DNA from: Humibacillus sp.
GTDB taxonomy: Bacteria; Actinomycetota; Actinomycetes; Actinomycetales; Dermatophilaceae
Length of the DNA stretch: 64,000 bases
Reading direction: 5' to 3'
Assembly (NCBI GenBank): GCA_030452985.1
Contig: JAKDLG010000009.1
Coordinates: forward strand, 1 to 64,000
Made by a program: the position numbers and the translations under genes. Below, piece by piece: positions 9,921 through 19,633 of this stretch. How positions within the stretch are numbered: position 1 is the first letter of the stretch; every line of letters begins with the position of its first letter. The notes under the pieces are model-generated. The model was not told where the DNA came from and ran no database searches. It was given only the letters and a program-made list of their open reading frames with translations.

Positions 9921-10898
9921 ATGCGAGCCATCACCCTTCCGGAGTTCGGCGACGCCGACTCCCTCGTGCCCGACGAGGTTCCCGCCCCCACCCCCGGCAC
10001 CGGCGAGGTGCTCATCGACGTGGTGGCCGCGGGAGTGAACCGGGCCGACATCAACCAGCGGCAGGGCTTCTACCCCCCGCCCCCCGGTGCGTCCGAGCTG
10101 CTCGGCCTGGAGGTGAGCGGCCGGATCGCCTCCCTGGGCGAGGGCGTGGAGGGGTGGACGGTCGGCGACGAGGTGTGCGCGCTGCTCGACGGAGGTGGGT
10201 ACGCGGCCCAGGCCGTGGCTCCCGCCGGCCAGCTCCTCCCCGTACCGACGGGCGTGTCGCTGGTCGATGCCGCGGCGCTGCCAGAGGTTGTCTGCACCGT
10301 GTGGTCGAACGTGTTCCTCGTGGCCAACATCCAGCCCGGGCAGGTGCTGCTCGTGCACGGAGGCAGCTCGGGTATCGGCACGATGGCGATCCAGCTCGCG
10401 AAGGCGGTCGGGGCCCACGTCGCGGTGACGGCCGGCAGCCAGCAGAAGCTCGACTTCTGCCGCGAGCTCGGCGCCGACCACCTCGTCAACTACCGCGAGG
10501 AGGACTTCGTCGAACGGGTGCGCCACCACACGAACGGTCATGGCGCTGACGTCATCCTCGACAACATGGGCGCCAAGTACCTCGCCCGCAACGTCGACCT
10601 TCTCGCCACGAACGGCCGGCTGGTGACGATCGGCCTGATGGGTGGCCGCAAGGGCGAGCTCGACCTCGGCACGTTGCTGGCCAAGCGGGGCGCCGTGATC
10701 GCCACCGGGCTGCGTTCGCGGCCGCCCACCGAGAAGGCCGCGATCGTGGCCGCCGTGCGCGAGCACGTCTGGCCGCTCGTCGAGGCCGGTCAGGTGCGTC
10801 CGATCGTCCATTCGCGGCATCCCCTCGAGGATGCCGCTGCCGCGCACCGTGAGATGGAGGCCTCGGGCCACATCGGCAAGATCCTGCTCACGATCTGA
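9921..10898 (+). CDS. NAD(P)H-quinone oxidoreductase (zinc-type alcohol dehydrogenase-like)
   Basis: 325 aa MDR superfamily; VNRADINQRQGFYPPPPGAS, VLVHGGSSGIGTMAIQLAKA. Confidence 0.9.
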   Translation: MRAITLPEFGDADSLVPDEVPAPTPGTGEVLIDVVAAGVNRADINQRQGFYPPPPGASELLGLEVSGRIASLGEGVEGWTVGDEVCALLDGGGYAAQAVAPAGQLLPVPTGVSLVDAAALPEVVCTVWSNVFLVANIQPGQVLLVHGGSSGIGTMAIQLAKAVGAHVAVTAGSQQKLDFCRELGADHLVNYREEDFVERVRHHTNGHGADVILDNMGAKYLARNVDLLATNGRLVTIGLMGGRKGELDLGTLLAKRGAVIATGLRSRPPTEKAAIVAAVREHVWPLVEAGQVRPIVHSRHPLEDAAAAHREMEASGHIGKILLTI

Positions 10899-10999
10899 CG
10901 AGCAGGGCGTGGCGGGAAAGGTGCGCCGCTCGTTTGGCGCCCGGGCCTCGGAATCGAACCTGCGCCGAGTGGAACCTGCGCCCGGCCGGGTGAGGCAGG

Positions 11000-11647
11000 A
11001 TGGAAGACATGACCCCGGACGCGAACCAGCAGCCCGACGAGCGGCGAATCGTCGTCGTCACCCAGGACGGCATGGGGGTGTCGAACCCTGCCGACCGCGA
11101 GCGCGACTCCGCCCGTGACGCCGACGCCGTTGACCACGAAGACGACTCCGACACGCGGCCCGGGGGCGGACGACGTGAGCAGACCAACCCGGCTGACCTC
11201 GTCGAGGAGCCGGCCAAGGTCATGCGCATCGGGTCGATGATCAAGCAGCTGCTCGAGGAGGTGCGCAACGCGCCCCTCGACGAGGCCGGGCGACGTCGTC
11301 TGGCCGACATCCACCACCGCTCGATCGAGGAGCTCAAGGACGGGCTCGCCCCCGAGCTGGTGCACGAGCTCGACCGCATCGCCCTCCCGTTCAGTGACGC
11401 CTCTCCGAGCGACGCCGAGCTGCGCATCGCGCACGCCCAGCTGGTGGGCTGGCTCGAGGGGCTGTTCCACGGCATCCAGACCGCGCTCGTCGCCCAGCAG
11501 ATGGCGGCCCAGCAGCAGCTGCAGCAGATGCGGGCCCTGCCCCCGGGGCGCACCCCCGACGGCTCGTCGTACGGCACGCCACCCGGGCTGCATCCTGACG
11601 GCGGCCACCACCCGGGTGAGAGCGGCCCGACCGGGCAGTACCTCTGA
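11000..11647 (+). CDS. bpa: Bacterial proteasome activator (Bpa/DUF2587)
   Basis: 215 aa; RIGSMIKQLLEEVRNAPLDEAGRRRLADIH...LVGWLEGLFHGIQTALVAQQMAAQQQL and C-terminal GQYL. Confidence 0.88.
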   Translation: MEDMTPDANQQPDERRIVVVTQDGMGVSNPADRERDSARDADAVDHEDDSDTRPGGGRREQTNPADLVEEPAKVMRIGSMIKQLLEEVRNAPLDEAGRRRLADIHHRSIEELKDGLAPELVHELDRIALPFSDASPSDAELRIAHAQLVGWLEGLFHGIQTALVAQQMAAQQQLQQMRALPPGRTPDGSSYGTPPGLHPDGGHHPGESGPTGQYL

Positions 11648-11656
11648 GCTACCGGC

Positions 11657-12340
11657 TCACAGCCACGAGGACCGTTCGCGCGTCGAAGGGATGACGGCGG
11701 CGTTCCACTGCAGGAACGGGGTCTGCAGCCGATAGTGGAAGTCGGGCTGACGCACGAGCACGATCGGCTCCCCGTTGCTCGGGTTCTCGAGCGACTCGAA
11801 GTACTCGACGCTCCAGTGGAACCAGCGCATGCAGAAAAGCCGCATGGTCAGGCCGTGGGTGACGACCACGACGTTGCGCGCGCTCCGTGCGGTCTCGAAG
11901 ATGCGGAACAGCGACTCGAGAAAGCTCGAGACGCGATCGTAGACGTCAGAGCCGGACTCGCCCTGCGTGAAGCGGTAGTAGAAGTGCCCGTAGCGGTCGC
12001 GCTGCTCCTTCTGCACGGCGATGTCGGCGGTGTCCTGGAAGTTGGCCCAGTCCTGCTCACGCAGGCGCGGTTCGACCCGGATGTCATCCGGCACGATCGA
12101 TAGGTTGAGCGCGTCGAGGGTCTGACGGGCGCGCAGGTAGGGCGAGCAGTAGACGTCGACGCTCTCGTCGGTGACGATCGAGCGCAGCCGCGCACCGGTG
12201 GCCGTTGCCTGTTCGATTCCTTTGCTGGTCAGTGCGATCCGATGATCGGGCACCCGCTCGTAGACGGAGTCGTCGATGTTGCCCTCCGACTCCCCGTGCC
12301 GCACGAGGATGATCCGGTGGGGTCGGTGTTCCTGGGCCAC
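11657..12340 (-). CDS. Histidine phosphatase family protein (phosphoglycerate mutase-like)
   Basis: 227 aa; RIILVRHGESEGN. Confidence 0.9.
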   Translation of the reverse strand: MAQEHRPHRIILVRHGESEGNIDDSVYERVPDHRIALTSKGIEQATATGARLRSIVTDESVDVYCSPYLRARQTLDALNLSIVPDDIRVEPRLREQDWANFQDTADIAVQKEQRDRYGHFYYRFTQGESGSDVYDRVSSFLESLFRIFETARSARNVVVVTHGLTMRLFCMRWFHWSVEYFESLENPSNGEPIVLVRQPDFHYRLQTPFLQWNAAVIPSTRERSSWL

Positions 12341-12346
12341 GTCGGT

Positions 12347-14206
12347 TCAGCCGCTCAGGTCGGGGAACTGCTCGATGCGCCACTCGAGCGCGGGCTGCGC
12401 GGCGCCGCTCGCGTCGAGGTCGGCCTCACGGCCCCGCAGCTCGACCCGGCGGATCTTGCCCGAGATCGTCTTCGGCAGCTCGTAGAACTCGATGCGACGC
12501 ACCCGCTGCCACGGGGCGAGGCGGGCCCGGGCGTGGGCGAGGATCGAGCGGGCCACCTCGGCGTCCGGCTCGTAACCGGGCACCAGGGCGATGTAGGCCT
12601 TCGGGATCGCCAGGCGCACCGGGTCGGGTGAGGGAACGACCGCCGCCTCCGCCACCGCGGGGTGTTCGATGAGCACCGACTCGACCTCGAACGGGCTGAC
12701 CTTGAAGTCGCTCGCCTTGAAGACGTCATCGGTGCGCCCGACGTAGGTGATGTAGCCGTCCGCGTCGATCGAGGCGACGTCGCCGGTGTGGTAGAAACCG
12801 CCGGCCATGGCGTCGGCGTTGCGCTGCTCGTCGCCCTGGTAGCCGGTCATCAACAGCGTGGGGGATGCCGTGAGGTCGAGACAGATCTCGCCCTCGCGCA
12901 CCGCATCACCGCCGTCAGCGTCGGCGCCGTCGTCGCCGGCGCCGTCGTCGCCCCCCCGGGCAGGCAGCCCGACCGGCTCGTTCGTGATCGGGTCGACGAG
13001 CACGACCGGGCACCCCGGCAATGCGCGCCCCATCGAGCCCGGCCTGAGCGCCGAGCCGACGGTGTTGCCGACGATGGCCGTCGTCTCGGTCTGGCCGTAG
13101 CCGTCACGCACCTGCAGCCCCCAAGCCTGGTGCACCCGCGCGATGACCTCCGGGTTGAGCGGCTCACCCGCGGCCACGATCTCGCGCAGGGTGCCCGCGC
13201 CACCACTGAGGTCGGCGTTGATAAGCATCCGCCACACGGTGGGTGGGGCGCAGAGGGAGGTGACGTGGTGCTCGGTCAGCACCCGCAGCAGCGCGGCCGG
13301 GTCGAACCGGGTGAAGTTGTAGATGAAGATCGTCGACTCGGCGATCCACGGCGCGAAGAAGCACGACCACGCGTGCTTGGCCCACCCCGGGCTCGAGATG
13401 TTGAGGTGTACGTCACCGGGCTGCAGGCCGATCCAGTACATCGTGGTCAGGTGACCGCAGGGGTAGCTCTGCTGGGTGTGCTCGACGAGCTTGGGCCGGC
13501 TGGTCGTGCCGGACGTGAAGTAGAGCAACAGCCGGTCGTCGGGTGCGGTCTCGGGATGCGGAGCCGGGCCGACGGTGAGCTCGTACGCGTCGTGCAGGTC
13601 GAGCCAGTCCGGGCCGCTCGTTCCAGCGGTCGCCGAGGTCGCAGCGCCGAGGGCACCGGCGTCGGGCCCCGTCGGCACCGCGATGCGGAGGTAGTCGCCC
13701 GGCACGTCGTCGAACTTGTGCGTCTCACGCGAGTCGGCGATGACCGCGCGGGCGCCGCCGCGCTCGAGGCGGTCGACGAGGTCGCCCGGACCGGCTGCTG
13801 TGGTGGTCGGCATCAGCACGGCGCCGAGCTTCATCACGCCGAGCATGGTGTCCCACAGCTCCACCTGGTTGCCGAGCATGAGCAGCACCGCGTCGCCACG
13901 CCGCACACCGAGCTCGCCGAGCCAGGCCGCCACCTGGTCGGAGCGGCGGCTCATCAGGTCGAACGAGACCGTCGTGACCGTCTCGTTCGGCGAACCACCA
14001 TTGTCGATGATCGTCAGGGCAGGGCGGTCGTTGCCTCGGGCGATAGCGTCGAACCAGTCGACCGCCCAGTTGAACCGGGGCCCCATCTCGGGGAAGGCGA
14101 ACTCGCTGACGGCGCGCTCGTGCTGGCCCCGCAGCTCGAGCAGCTGGTCACGGGCGGCTCGGAAGGCGGTCGTCGCGCTGGTGGCGTCTGTCATGGCCTC
14201 AGTCAT
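12347..14206 (-). CDS. AMP-binding acyl-CoA synthetase
   Basis: LLLYFTSGTTSRPKLVEHTQQSY, DGYGQTETTAIVGN, YHTGDVASID and a C-terminal GKIRR motif; start placed at MTEAMTDATSATT because the longer ORF reaches the next intergenic region. Confidence 0.88.
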   Translation of the reverse strand: MTEAMTDATSATTAFRAARDQLLELRGQHERAVSEFAFPEMGPRFNWAVDWFDAIARGNDRPALTIIDNGGSPNETVTTVSFDLMSRRSDQVAAWLGELGVRRGDAVLLMLGNQVELWDTMLGVMKLGAVLMPTTTAAGPGDLVDRLERGGARAVIADSRETHKFDDVPGDYLRIAVPTGPDAGALGAATSATAGTSGPDWLDLHDAYELTVGPAPHPETAPDDRLLLYFTSGTTSRPKLVEHTQQSYPCGHLTTMYWIGLQPGDVHLNISSPGWAKHAWSCFFAPWIAESTIFIYNFTRFDPAALLRVLTEHHVTSLCAPPTVWRMLINADLSGGAGTLREIVAAGEPLNPEVIARVHQAWGLQVRDGYGQTETTAIVGNTVGSALRPGSMGRALPGCPVVLVDPITNEPVGLPARGGDDGAGDDGADADGGDAVREGEICLDLTASPTLLMTGYQGDEQRNADAMAGGFYHTGDVASIDADGYITYVGRTDDVFKASDFKVSPFEVESVLIEHPAVAEAAVVPSPDPVRLAIPKAYIALVPGYEPDAEVARSILAHARARLAPWQRVRRIEFYELPKTISGKIRRVELRGREADLDASGAAQPALEWRIEQFPDLSG

Positions 14207-14276
14207 GACACCGACCTTGCCACGCGCTCGGCCGACGTCAAGAGAGGGTCGGGGTGAGCGGCATCCGGCCGGGGTT

Positions 14277-14930
14277 TCAGGCCTCTCCGGAGCCACGACG
14301 GCTCCGGTGGCGCCGTTCCTCGGCGAGCTCGGGTCGGTCCCGACGCGCGTTCGGGTCGCGGGTGCCACCGAACGACTCGTCATCTCTGTCGTCGACGTCG
14401 TCTCTGGAGCCCTCCAGAGCGCCCTGGTTCCGGCGGCGGCGCAGGTCGTCCTCGTCGATGAGGCGGTTGATCAGCTGCTGCACGTCGTTGCTGTTGGGAA
14501 TGTTGGCGAAGTCCTCGTCGGGGCTGTCACCGGCTGACTCCACGTGAAGGGAGCCGGCGTTGATGATGCGGTCGAACAGGGTCTGCCGAAAGCTCACATC
14601 GGTGATCTTCGAAAGCGTGATGTCCTTGCCCGACTTGCTGATGATGCCGCGCCGCACCATGACCCGGTGGCTGGTCACGACGTAGTGGGTGGTGCGCCAG
14701 CGCAGAAAGGGCACCACCACGAGCCACACCGCCAGCACGAGCAGGATGACGACCGCGCCGAGCTGGATGCCGTTGCCCGTACTGTCGTCAGGGGTCACGA
14801 CGGTGACCGCGACGACCACGGCGACCAGCAGCACCCCCATGACGGTCGGTAGGGCAACCGTCAGCCAGTGCGGGTGGATGCTGCGCTCGACCCGCTCGCC
14901 CCTGGCCAGCACGTTCTCGGGAAACCCCAC
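14277..14930 (-). CDS. PH (YdbS/YdbT-like) domain membrane protein
   Basis: 217 aa; two TM segments then YVVTSHRVMVRRGIISKSGKDITLSKITDVSF. Confidence 0.8.
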   Translation of the reverse strand: MGFPENVLARGERVERSIHPHWLTVALPTVMGVLLVAVVVAVTVVTPDDSTGNGIQLGAVVILLVLAVWLVVVPFLRWRTTHYVVTSHRVMVRRGIISKSGKDITLSKITDVSFRQTLFDRIINAGSLHVESAGDSPDEDFANIPNSNDVQQLINRLIDEDDLRRRRNQGALEGSRDDVDDRDDESFGGTRDPNARRDRPELAEERRHRSRRGSGEA

Positions 14931-15127
14931 GGCGAACTCCTCGTCCTACTCGGCTGGTCGACTGCTGGGCCCTGCTTCGCACCGTCGCGACCGACGGTCT
15001 CCGGTGCCACCAGATCCTAGAAGGTTTCGCTGTCCGGTTCGGGTGGCGCGCAGGATCAGGTGGTTCTACGTTCCTTGATGAGCCCCGGCCAGCGGGTCGA
15101 GCTGCCACCCGCACGAAGGAGTGTGTC

Positions 15128-16204
15128 GTGAAGACCGTCAACCGCCCCCGTCGCAGGCTGCTCACGGTCGGCCTTGCCGCCCTGTCGACCACCAGCCTCG
15201 GTCTCGCGCTCGGCGCTCCGGCGCTCGCCGCGGTCAGCACTGGTTACGTCGCCCTCGGCGACAGCTACTCCTCGGGCACCGGCACCCGCAGCTATATCGC
15301 CGACGGCACCTCGTGCCAGCGGTCCACCTACGCCTACCCGGCGATCGACGCGGCGTCGCTCGGTCTGTCCCTGACCTTCCGGGCCTGCTCGGGGGCCACG
15401 GTGGCCGACGTCACGAACACTCAGCTGGCCGCCCTGACGGCCGACACGAGGTTCGTCACGATCTCGGTCGGCGGCAACGACGCCGGCTTCTCGAGCGTGC
15501 TGACCACGTGCGCCCTGCCGAGCTGGTTGAGCAACTGCAACAAGGCCGTCGACAAGGCCCAGGCAACCATCAACAAAACCATCCCGGCGCGCCTGTCGAG
15601 CCTGTACGGCGCCATCAAGGACAAGGCCCCCGGCGCGAAGGTCATCGTCGTCGGCTACCCGCGCATCTTCAACGGCGACGACTGCAATGCCCTCACCTGG
15701 TTCTCGTCGTCGGAGGAGTCGCGGCTCAACGCGACCGCCGACATGCTCAACGCGCAGACGGCTCCAGCTGCGGCGGCCGCGGGTTTCACCTTCGTCAACC
15801 CCACCCCGGCGTTCACCGGGCACGCGGTCTGTGACCGGGTCGAATGGCTGAACGGCCTGTCGTACCCGGTCACCGAGAGCTACCACCCCAACCGCACCGG
15901 CCACGCCAACGGCTACGCGCCCCTGACGCAGCCGGTCTTCGGTCTGCCGCTGGCGCTCGGAAGGGCCGCCGCCGCCGCCGAGGCCCGGTCGTCTGCTCGG
16001 TCCTTGGCCCGCGACGCGAAGCGCTGGGCGGCGGCCGACCGCACCGTCACCCCCAAGCCGTTCGTGCAGCCCGACCTCTCGACCCCCCAGGCCAAGGCCG
16101 CCGCTCGCGCCGCCGGCGTCGACCTGTCGAACCGAGACAGCATCGACCGCGCCGACCGGCAGTTCCAGGCGAAGCAGGATGCCGCCCGGGCCGCCACCCG
16201 CTGA
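15128..16204 (+). CDS. Secreted SGNH/GDSL hydrolase
   Basis: 358 aa; signal peptide; YVALGDSYSSGTG, VTISVGGNDAGF, NRTGHANGYAP. Confidence 0.9.
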   Translation: MKTVNRPRRRLLTVGLAALSTTSLGLALGAPALAAVSTGYVALGDSYSSGTGTRSYIADGTSCQRSTYAYPAIDAASLGLSLTFRACSGATVADVTNTQLAALTADTRFVTISVGGNDAGFSSVLTTCALPSWLSNCNKAVDKAQATINKTIPARLSSLYGAIKDKAPGAKVIVVGYPRIFNGDDCNALTWFSSSEESRLNATADMLNAQTAPAAAAAGFTFVNPTPAFTGHAVCDRVEWLNGLSYPVTESYHPNRTGHANGYAPLTQPVFGLPLALGRAAAAAEARSSARSLARDAKRWAAADRTVTPKPFVQPDLSTPQAKAAARAAGVDLSNRDSIDRADRQFQAKQDAARAATR

Positions 16205-16223
16205 CCCACCGACCGCCAACCCA

Positions 16224-16435
16224 GTCGAGTGGCCACTTTCGTACACACCCATCCGTACAGAACTGGCCACTCGACCGGGTGGGACCGTACGGAAGTGGCC
16301 ACTCGACCGGGTGGGACCGTACGAAAGTGGCCACTCGACCGGGTGGGACCGTACGAAAGTGGCCACTCGACCGGGTGGGACCGTACGAAAGTGGCCACTC
16401 GACCGGGTAGGGGCGTACGAAAGTGGCCACTCGAC
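16224..16435. repeat. Palindromic repeat locus 2: one inverted pair followed by a 32-bp-period tandem array
   Basis: GTCGAGTGGCCACTTTCGTAC at 16224-16244 (+), then GTACNGAASTGGCCACTCGAC-type copies (-) at 16255-16275, 16287, 16319, 16351, 16383 and 16415-16435; 32-bp period = 21-nt motif + 11-nt spacer CGGGTGGGACC. Confidence 0.95.
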
Positions 16436-16470
16436 GGGGGTTTGGTGACTGGGGTTTGTAGGGTGAGGAC

Positions 16471-18015
16471 GTGCGCTACGACGACGTGATCATCGGTGGG
16501 GGCCACAACGGGCTCACCGCCGCCGCCTACCTCGCGCGAGCCGGGCGGCGGGTGCTGCTGCTCGAGCGCTCGGCCGACGTCGGGGGCGCCGCGGTCTCGA
16601 CCCGGGCGTTCGAGGGCGTCGATGCCCTTTTGTCGCGCTACTCGTACCTGGTGTCGTTGCTACCGCGCCAGCTCCTCACCGACCTCGACCTCGACCTGCG
16701 CCTGGTCCGCCGCCGGTACTCCTCGTACACGCCCCTGCCCGGGTCACCCGAGCGCGGGCTGCTCGTCGACCACGGCGACGAGACCGTCACCGCAGAGAGC
16801 TTCCGCAGACTCACTGGTGGCGACGAGGCGTACGCCGGCTGGCGCGACTTCTACGGGCGAACGGGTGCGGTCGCACAACGGGTGTTCCCGACGGTGCTCG
16901 AACCGTTGCGCTCCCGCGAGGCGATGCGCGACCTGGTGGGCGACGCTGCCCTCTTCGACGCCCTGACCACCCGCCCCGTCGGCGAGCTGACGAGCGAGGT
17001 CACCACCGATGACACCGTGCGCGGCATCATCGCCACCGATGCCCTGATCGGCACCTTCGCGTCGCTGTCCGGGTCAGACCTGCGCGCCAACGTGTGCCTG
17101 CTCTACCACCTGATCGGCGGGGGCACCGGAGACTGGGACGTGCCGGTCGGCGGGATGGGCGCCCTCACCGGCTCGCTGGCGGCTGCGGCATCCGCTGCGG
17201 GGGCGACGATCCAGACCGCTGTCGAGGTCACGTCGGTCGACCCGTCGGCCGGAGAGGTCAGGTGGTCCGGCGGTCACGCCAGCGGCGCCAACGTGCTGTT
17301 CGGGTGCGCCCCCGAGGTGGCCAACCGGCTGCTCTCGGCGGCCGACGCAGACCCGATCGACACCGAGCCCGACGTCGAAGGGGCCCAGCTCAAGGTCAAC
17401 ATGCTGCTGAGTCGCCTCCCCCGCCTGCGCGACGAGTCGGTCGACCCGCGAGCCGCTTTCGCGGGGACCTTTCACGTGAACGAGGGCCACGACCAGCTCG
17501 AGCAGGCGTATGCCGCTGCGCAGGCCGGGCGCCTGCCCGACCTTCCCCCGTGCGAGATCTACTGCCACACGCTCAGTGACCGCTCCATCCTCGGGCCGGA
17601 GCTGGCGGCGTCCGAGGCCCAGACGCTCACCCTCTTCGGTCTGCACTTCCCGGCCCGGCTGTTCCGCGCCGACAACGAGACGGCCACCAAGCAGGCTCTG
17701 GCGGCGACCCTGCGTTCCCTCGACTCGGTGCTGGCCGAACCGATCGAGAGCGTGCTTGCCCTCGACGCGTTCGGCCAACCGTGCATCGAGGTGAAGAGCC
17801 CGGTCGACCTCGAGACCGCGGTCGGCCTGCCCGGCGGCAACATCTTCCACCGGCCCCTGCAGTGGCCGTGGGCCGAGACGGCCGCCGAGGTGGGCACCTG
17901 GGGTGTCGAGACGCGATACGACAACGTACTGGTCGCGGGTGCCGGCGCCCGCCGTGGAGGTGGGGTCAGCGGCATCCCCGGTCACAACGCAGCCCGCGCC
18001 GTTCTCGAGCGCTGA
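16471..18015 (+). CDS. FAD-dependent phytoene desaturase-like oxidoreductase
   Basis: 514 aa; DDVIIGGGHNGLTAAAYLARAGRRVLLLERSADVGGAA. Confidence 0.88.
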   Translation: MRYDDVIIGGGHNGLTAAAYLARAGRRVLLLERSADVGGAAVSTRAFEGVDALLSRYSYLVSLLPRQLLTDLDLDLRLVRRRYSSYTPLPGSPERGLLVDHGDETVTAESFRRLTGGDEAYAGWRDFYGRTGAVAQRVFPTVLEPLRSREAMRDLVGDAALFDALTTRPVGELTSEVTTDDTVRGIIATDALIGTFASLSGSDLRANVCLLYHLIGGGTGDWDVPVGGMGALTGSLAAAASAAGATIQTAVEVTSVDPSAGEVRWSGGHASGANVLFGCAPEVANRLLSAADADPIDTEPDVEGAQLKVNMLLSRLPRLRDESVDPRAAFAGTFHVNEGHDQLEQAYAAAQAGRLPDLPPCEIYCHTLSDRSILGPELAASEAQTLTLFGLHFPARLFRADNETATKQALAATLRSLDSVLAEPIESVLALDAFGQPCIEVKSPVDLETAVGLPGGNIFHRPLQWPWAETAAEVGTWGVETRYDNVLVAGAGARRGGGVSGIPGHNAARAVLER

Positions 18016-18021
18016 ACCCGC

Positions 18022-18089
18022 AACACACCGAGCAACCGGCAAGCACTCCTGACTGCAACCACGGGGCGTTGGCGACTGCTCGGTGTGTT
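18022..18089. repeat. 68-bp palindromic intergenic element, copy A
   Basis: AACACACCGAGCA...TGCTCGGTGTGTT perfect 13-bp terminal inverted repeats; homologous to 34809-34876. Confidence 0.85.
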
Positions 18090-18107
18090 CGTAGCGGGAG
18101 GGAGCTC

Positions 18108-18695
18108 TCAGGCGGGCCAGACGCCGGAGCTGCCCCGACGGTGGCTCACCAGCAGGTGGGTGTCGACCATGCCGACCGCCTCCATCAGCGCGTACATCGT
18201 GGTAGGCCCTACAAAGGCAAAGCCCTTCTGGCGCAAGGCCTTCGAGAGCGCGATCGACTCCGCTGTCGACGTCGGCACGTCGGCGTAGGCCTCGGGGCGC
18301 GGGGTGTCGCTCGGCTGGAACGCCCAGACGAAGTCGACGAGACCACCCTCGTCGCGCAGGGCCAGGGTGGCGCGGGCGTTGGAGATCGCGGCCCGAATCT
18401 TGCCGCGATGTCGCACGATGCCGGCGTCACCGAGCAGCCGTTCCACGTCGCGCTCGTCGAAGGTCGCCACCAGCTCGGGATCAAAGCCGGCGAAGGCCGC
18501 CCGAAAGGCCGGTCGCTTGCGCAGGATCGTGACCCACGACAGCCCCGACTGGAAGCCCTCGAGGCAGATGCGTTCGTAAAGGCCGACCTCGTCGCGAACC
18601 GGCATCCCCCACTCGGTGTCGTAGTACTCACGCAGCAGCTCGTCGGTCGCCGCCCACTGCGGTCGCGTCAGCCCGTCGTCACCCGTCACCGTCAT
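18108..18695 (-). CDS. tag: DNA-3-methyladenine glycosylase I
   Basis: 195 aa; YYDTEWGMPV, ERICLEGFQSGLSWVTILRKR. Confidence 0.92.
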   Translation of the reverse strand: MTVTGDDGLTRPQWAATDELLREYYDTEWGMPVRDEVGLYERICLEGFQSGLSWVTILRKRPAFRAAFAGFDPELVATFDERDVERLLGDAGIVRHRGKIRAAISNARATLALRDEGGLVDFVWAFQPSDTPRPEAYADVPTSTAESIALSKALRQKGFAFVGPTTMYALMEAVGMVDTHLLVSHRRGSSGVWPA

Positions 18696-18720
18696 GGCTC
18701 GACCCTAGAACCCTGCGACC

Positions 18721-19226
18721 ATGCGACCATGCGCCATGCTCCAGACCGATCCGCAGCGCAGCGACGCTGACACGATCGGTCAGCGCGACCTGGCTCGCTG
18801 GGACACCCGGCTCGGCCAGTGGCTCGTGTCGGTGGTGACGAGCCTCGTTCGCACGCTGCGGCCCCGATCGGTCGCGTTGCCGCGTGGTCGCTCGGCAACC
18901 TCGCCTTCGTCGTCTTCAGCGTCATCGCCCTCGTTCCCCAGCGGACACCCGCTCAACGCCACCGTGCTGACCACGGTCGTCTTCCTCGTGCTGATCGAGA
19001 CGACGGCCACACGGCAACGTGTCGTCTCGATCGTGGCCGGCCTGCTGATCGTCGTCGCGATGGCCTCAGCCGGGTCTACCTCGGGCACCACTGGCTGACC
19101 GACGTGGTCGCCGGTTGGGCCATCGGGTTGGCATGGGCGCTGGCGGTGATCACCGCCGGTCGCCCCTGGCTCACCCTGAGAGACGATGGGCACGACGGTC
19201 GGCAGGATGGGCACGCGCACGAGTGA
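18721..19226 (+). pseudogene. Frameshifted/truncated PAP2-family phosphatase
   Basis: PAP2 signature pieces alternate frames: AAWSLGNLAFVVFSVIAL (frame of 18819 ORF), PSFPSGHPLNATVLTTVVFLVLIE (frame of 18721 ORF), SRVYLGHHWLTDVVAGWAIGLAW (18819 frame). Confidence 0.75.
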
Positions 19227-19270
19227 CTCCTCTCACCGCGCTCGCTCCGGCGCCTCGACCGACGGCGGCC

Positions 19271-19540
19271 TCAGAGCTGACGCAGGTCGCCATCCTCGAA
19301 CGCGTAGCGCACGGCCAGCGTGCTGGCGGCCGGCAAGTTCGCGGGGTTCGTCGCCGGCACCGGCGCACGGGACGCGGCTTGGCTCAGATAGGTGACCCCG
19401 GCCGAGACGCCGCCCGCCCGGGCGTCAGCAGCACCCAGCCCGGCAGTGCCGACGAAGGCGACCACGACGGCCGTCCCCGCGATACCGACGCCACGGCGGA
19501 GCGAGGAGCCGATGACAGAAGGGCGAGAGTTCGTGTTCAT
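19271..19540 (-). CDS. Small secreted hypothetical protein
   Basis: MNTNSRPSVIGSSLRRGVGIAGTAVVVAFVGTAGLGAADARA signal-peptide-like N-terminus. Confidence 0.5.
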   Translation of the reverse strand: MNTNSRPSVIGSSLRRGVGIAGTAVVVAFVGTAGLGAADARAGGVSAGVTYLSQAASRAPVPATNPANLPAASTLAVRYAFEDGDLRQL

Positions 19541-19633
19541 GACTCCACCGTCGGACCGGCGCCTGTGGGAGGTCTGTGCCCGGGGCAAGGGTTCGCGATG
19601 GGTGGATCTCACCGCGCCACAGGGTCGTCGATG

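Noticed and set aside
10960-10995. GAACCTGCGCC direct repeat upstream of bpa
   Set aside because: Two short copies only, easily expected at this GC content; no palindromic structure or match elsewhere.
12662-14257. 531-aa plus-strand ORF
   Set aside because: Antisense to the acyl-CoA synthetase; no recognisable motif.
16264-16435. Regular 32-bp repeats suggestive of a CRISPR array
   Set aside because: Motif plus spacer repeats as a whole; spacers are near-identical rather than unique, and no cas genes are nearby. It is a tandem repeat.
15056-16506. ORFs encoding repeated MATFVRSHPVEWPLSYGPTRSSGHF peptides
   Set aside because: Created by translating the 32-bp array; the unit is not a multiple of three and the ORFs lack a plausible gene context.
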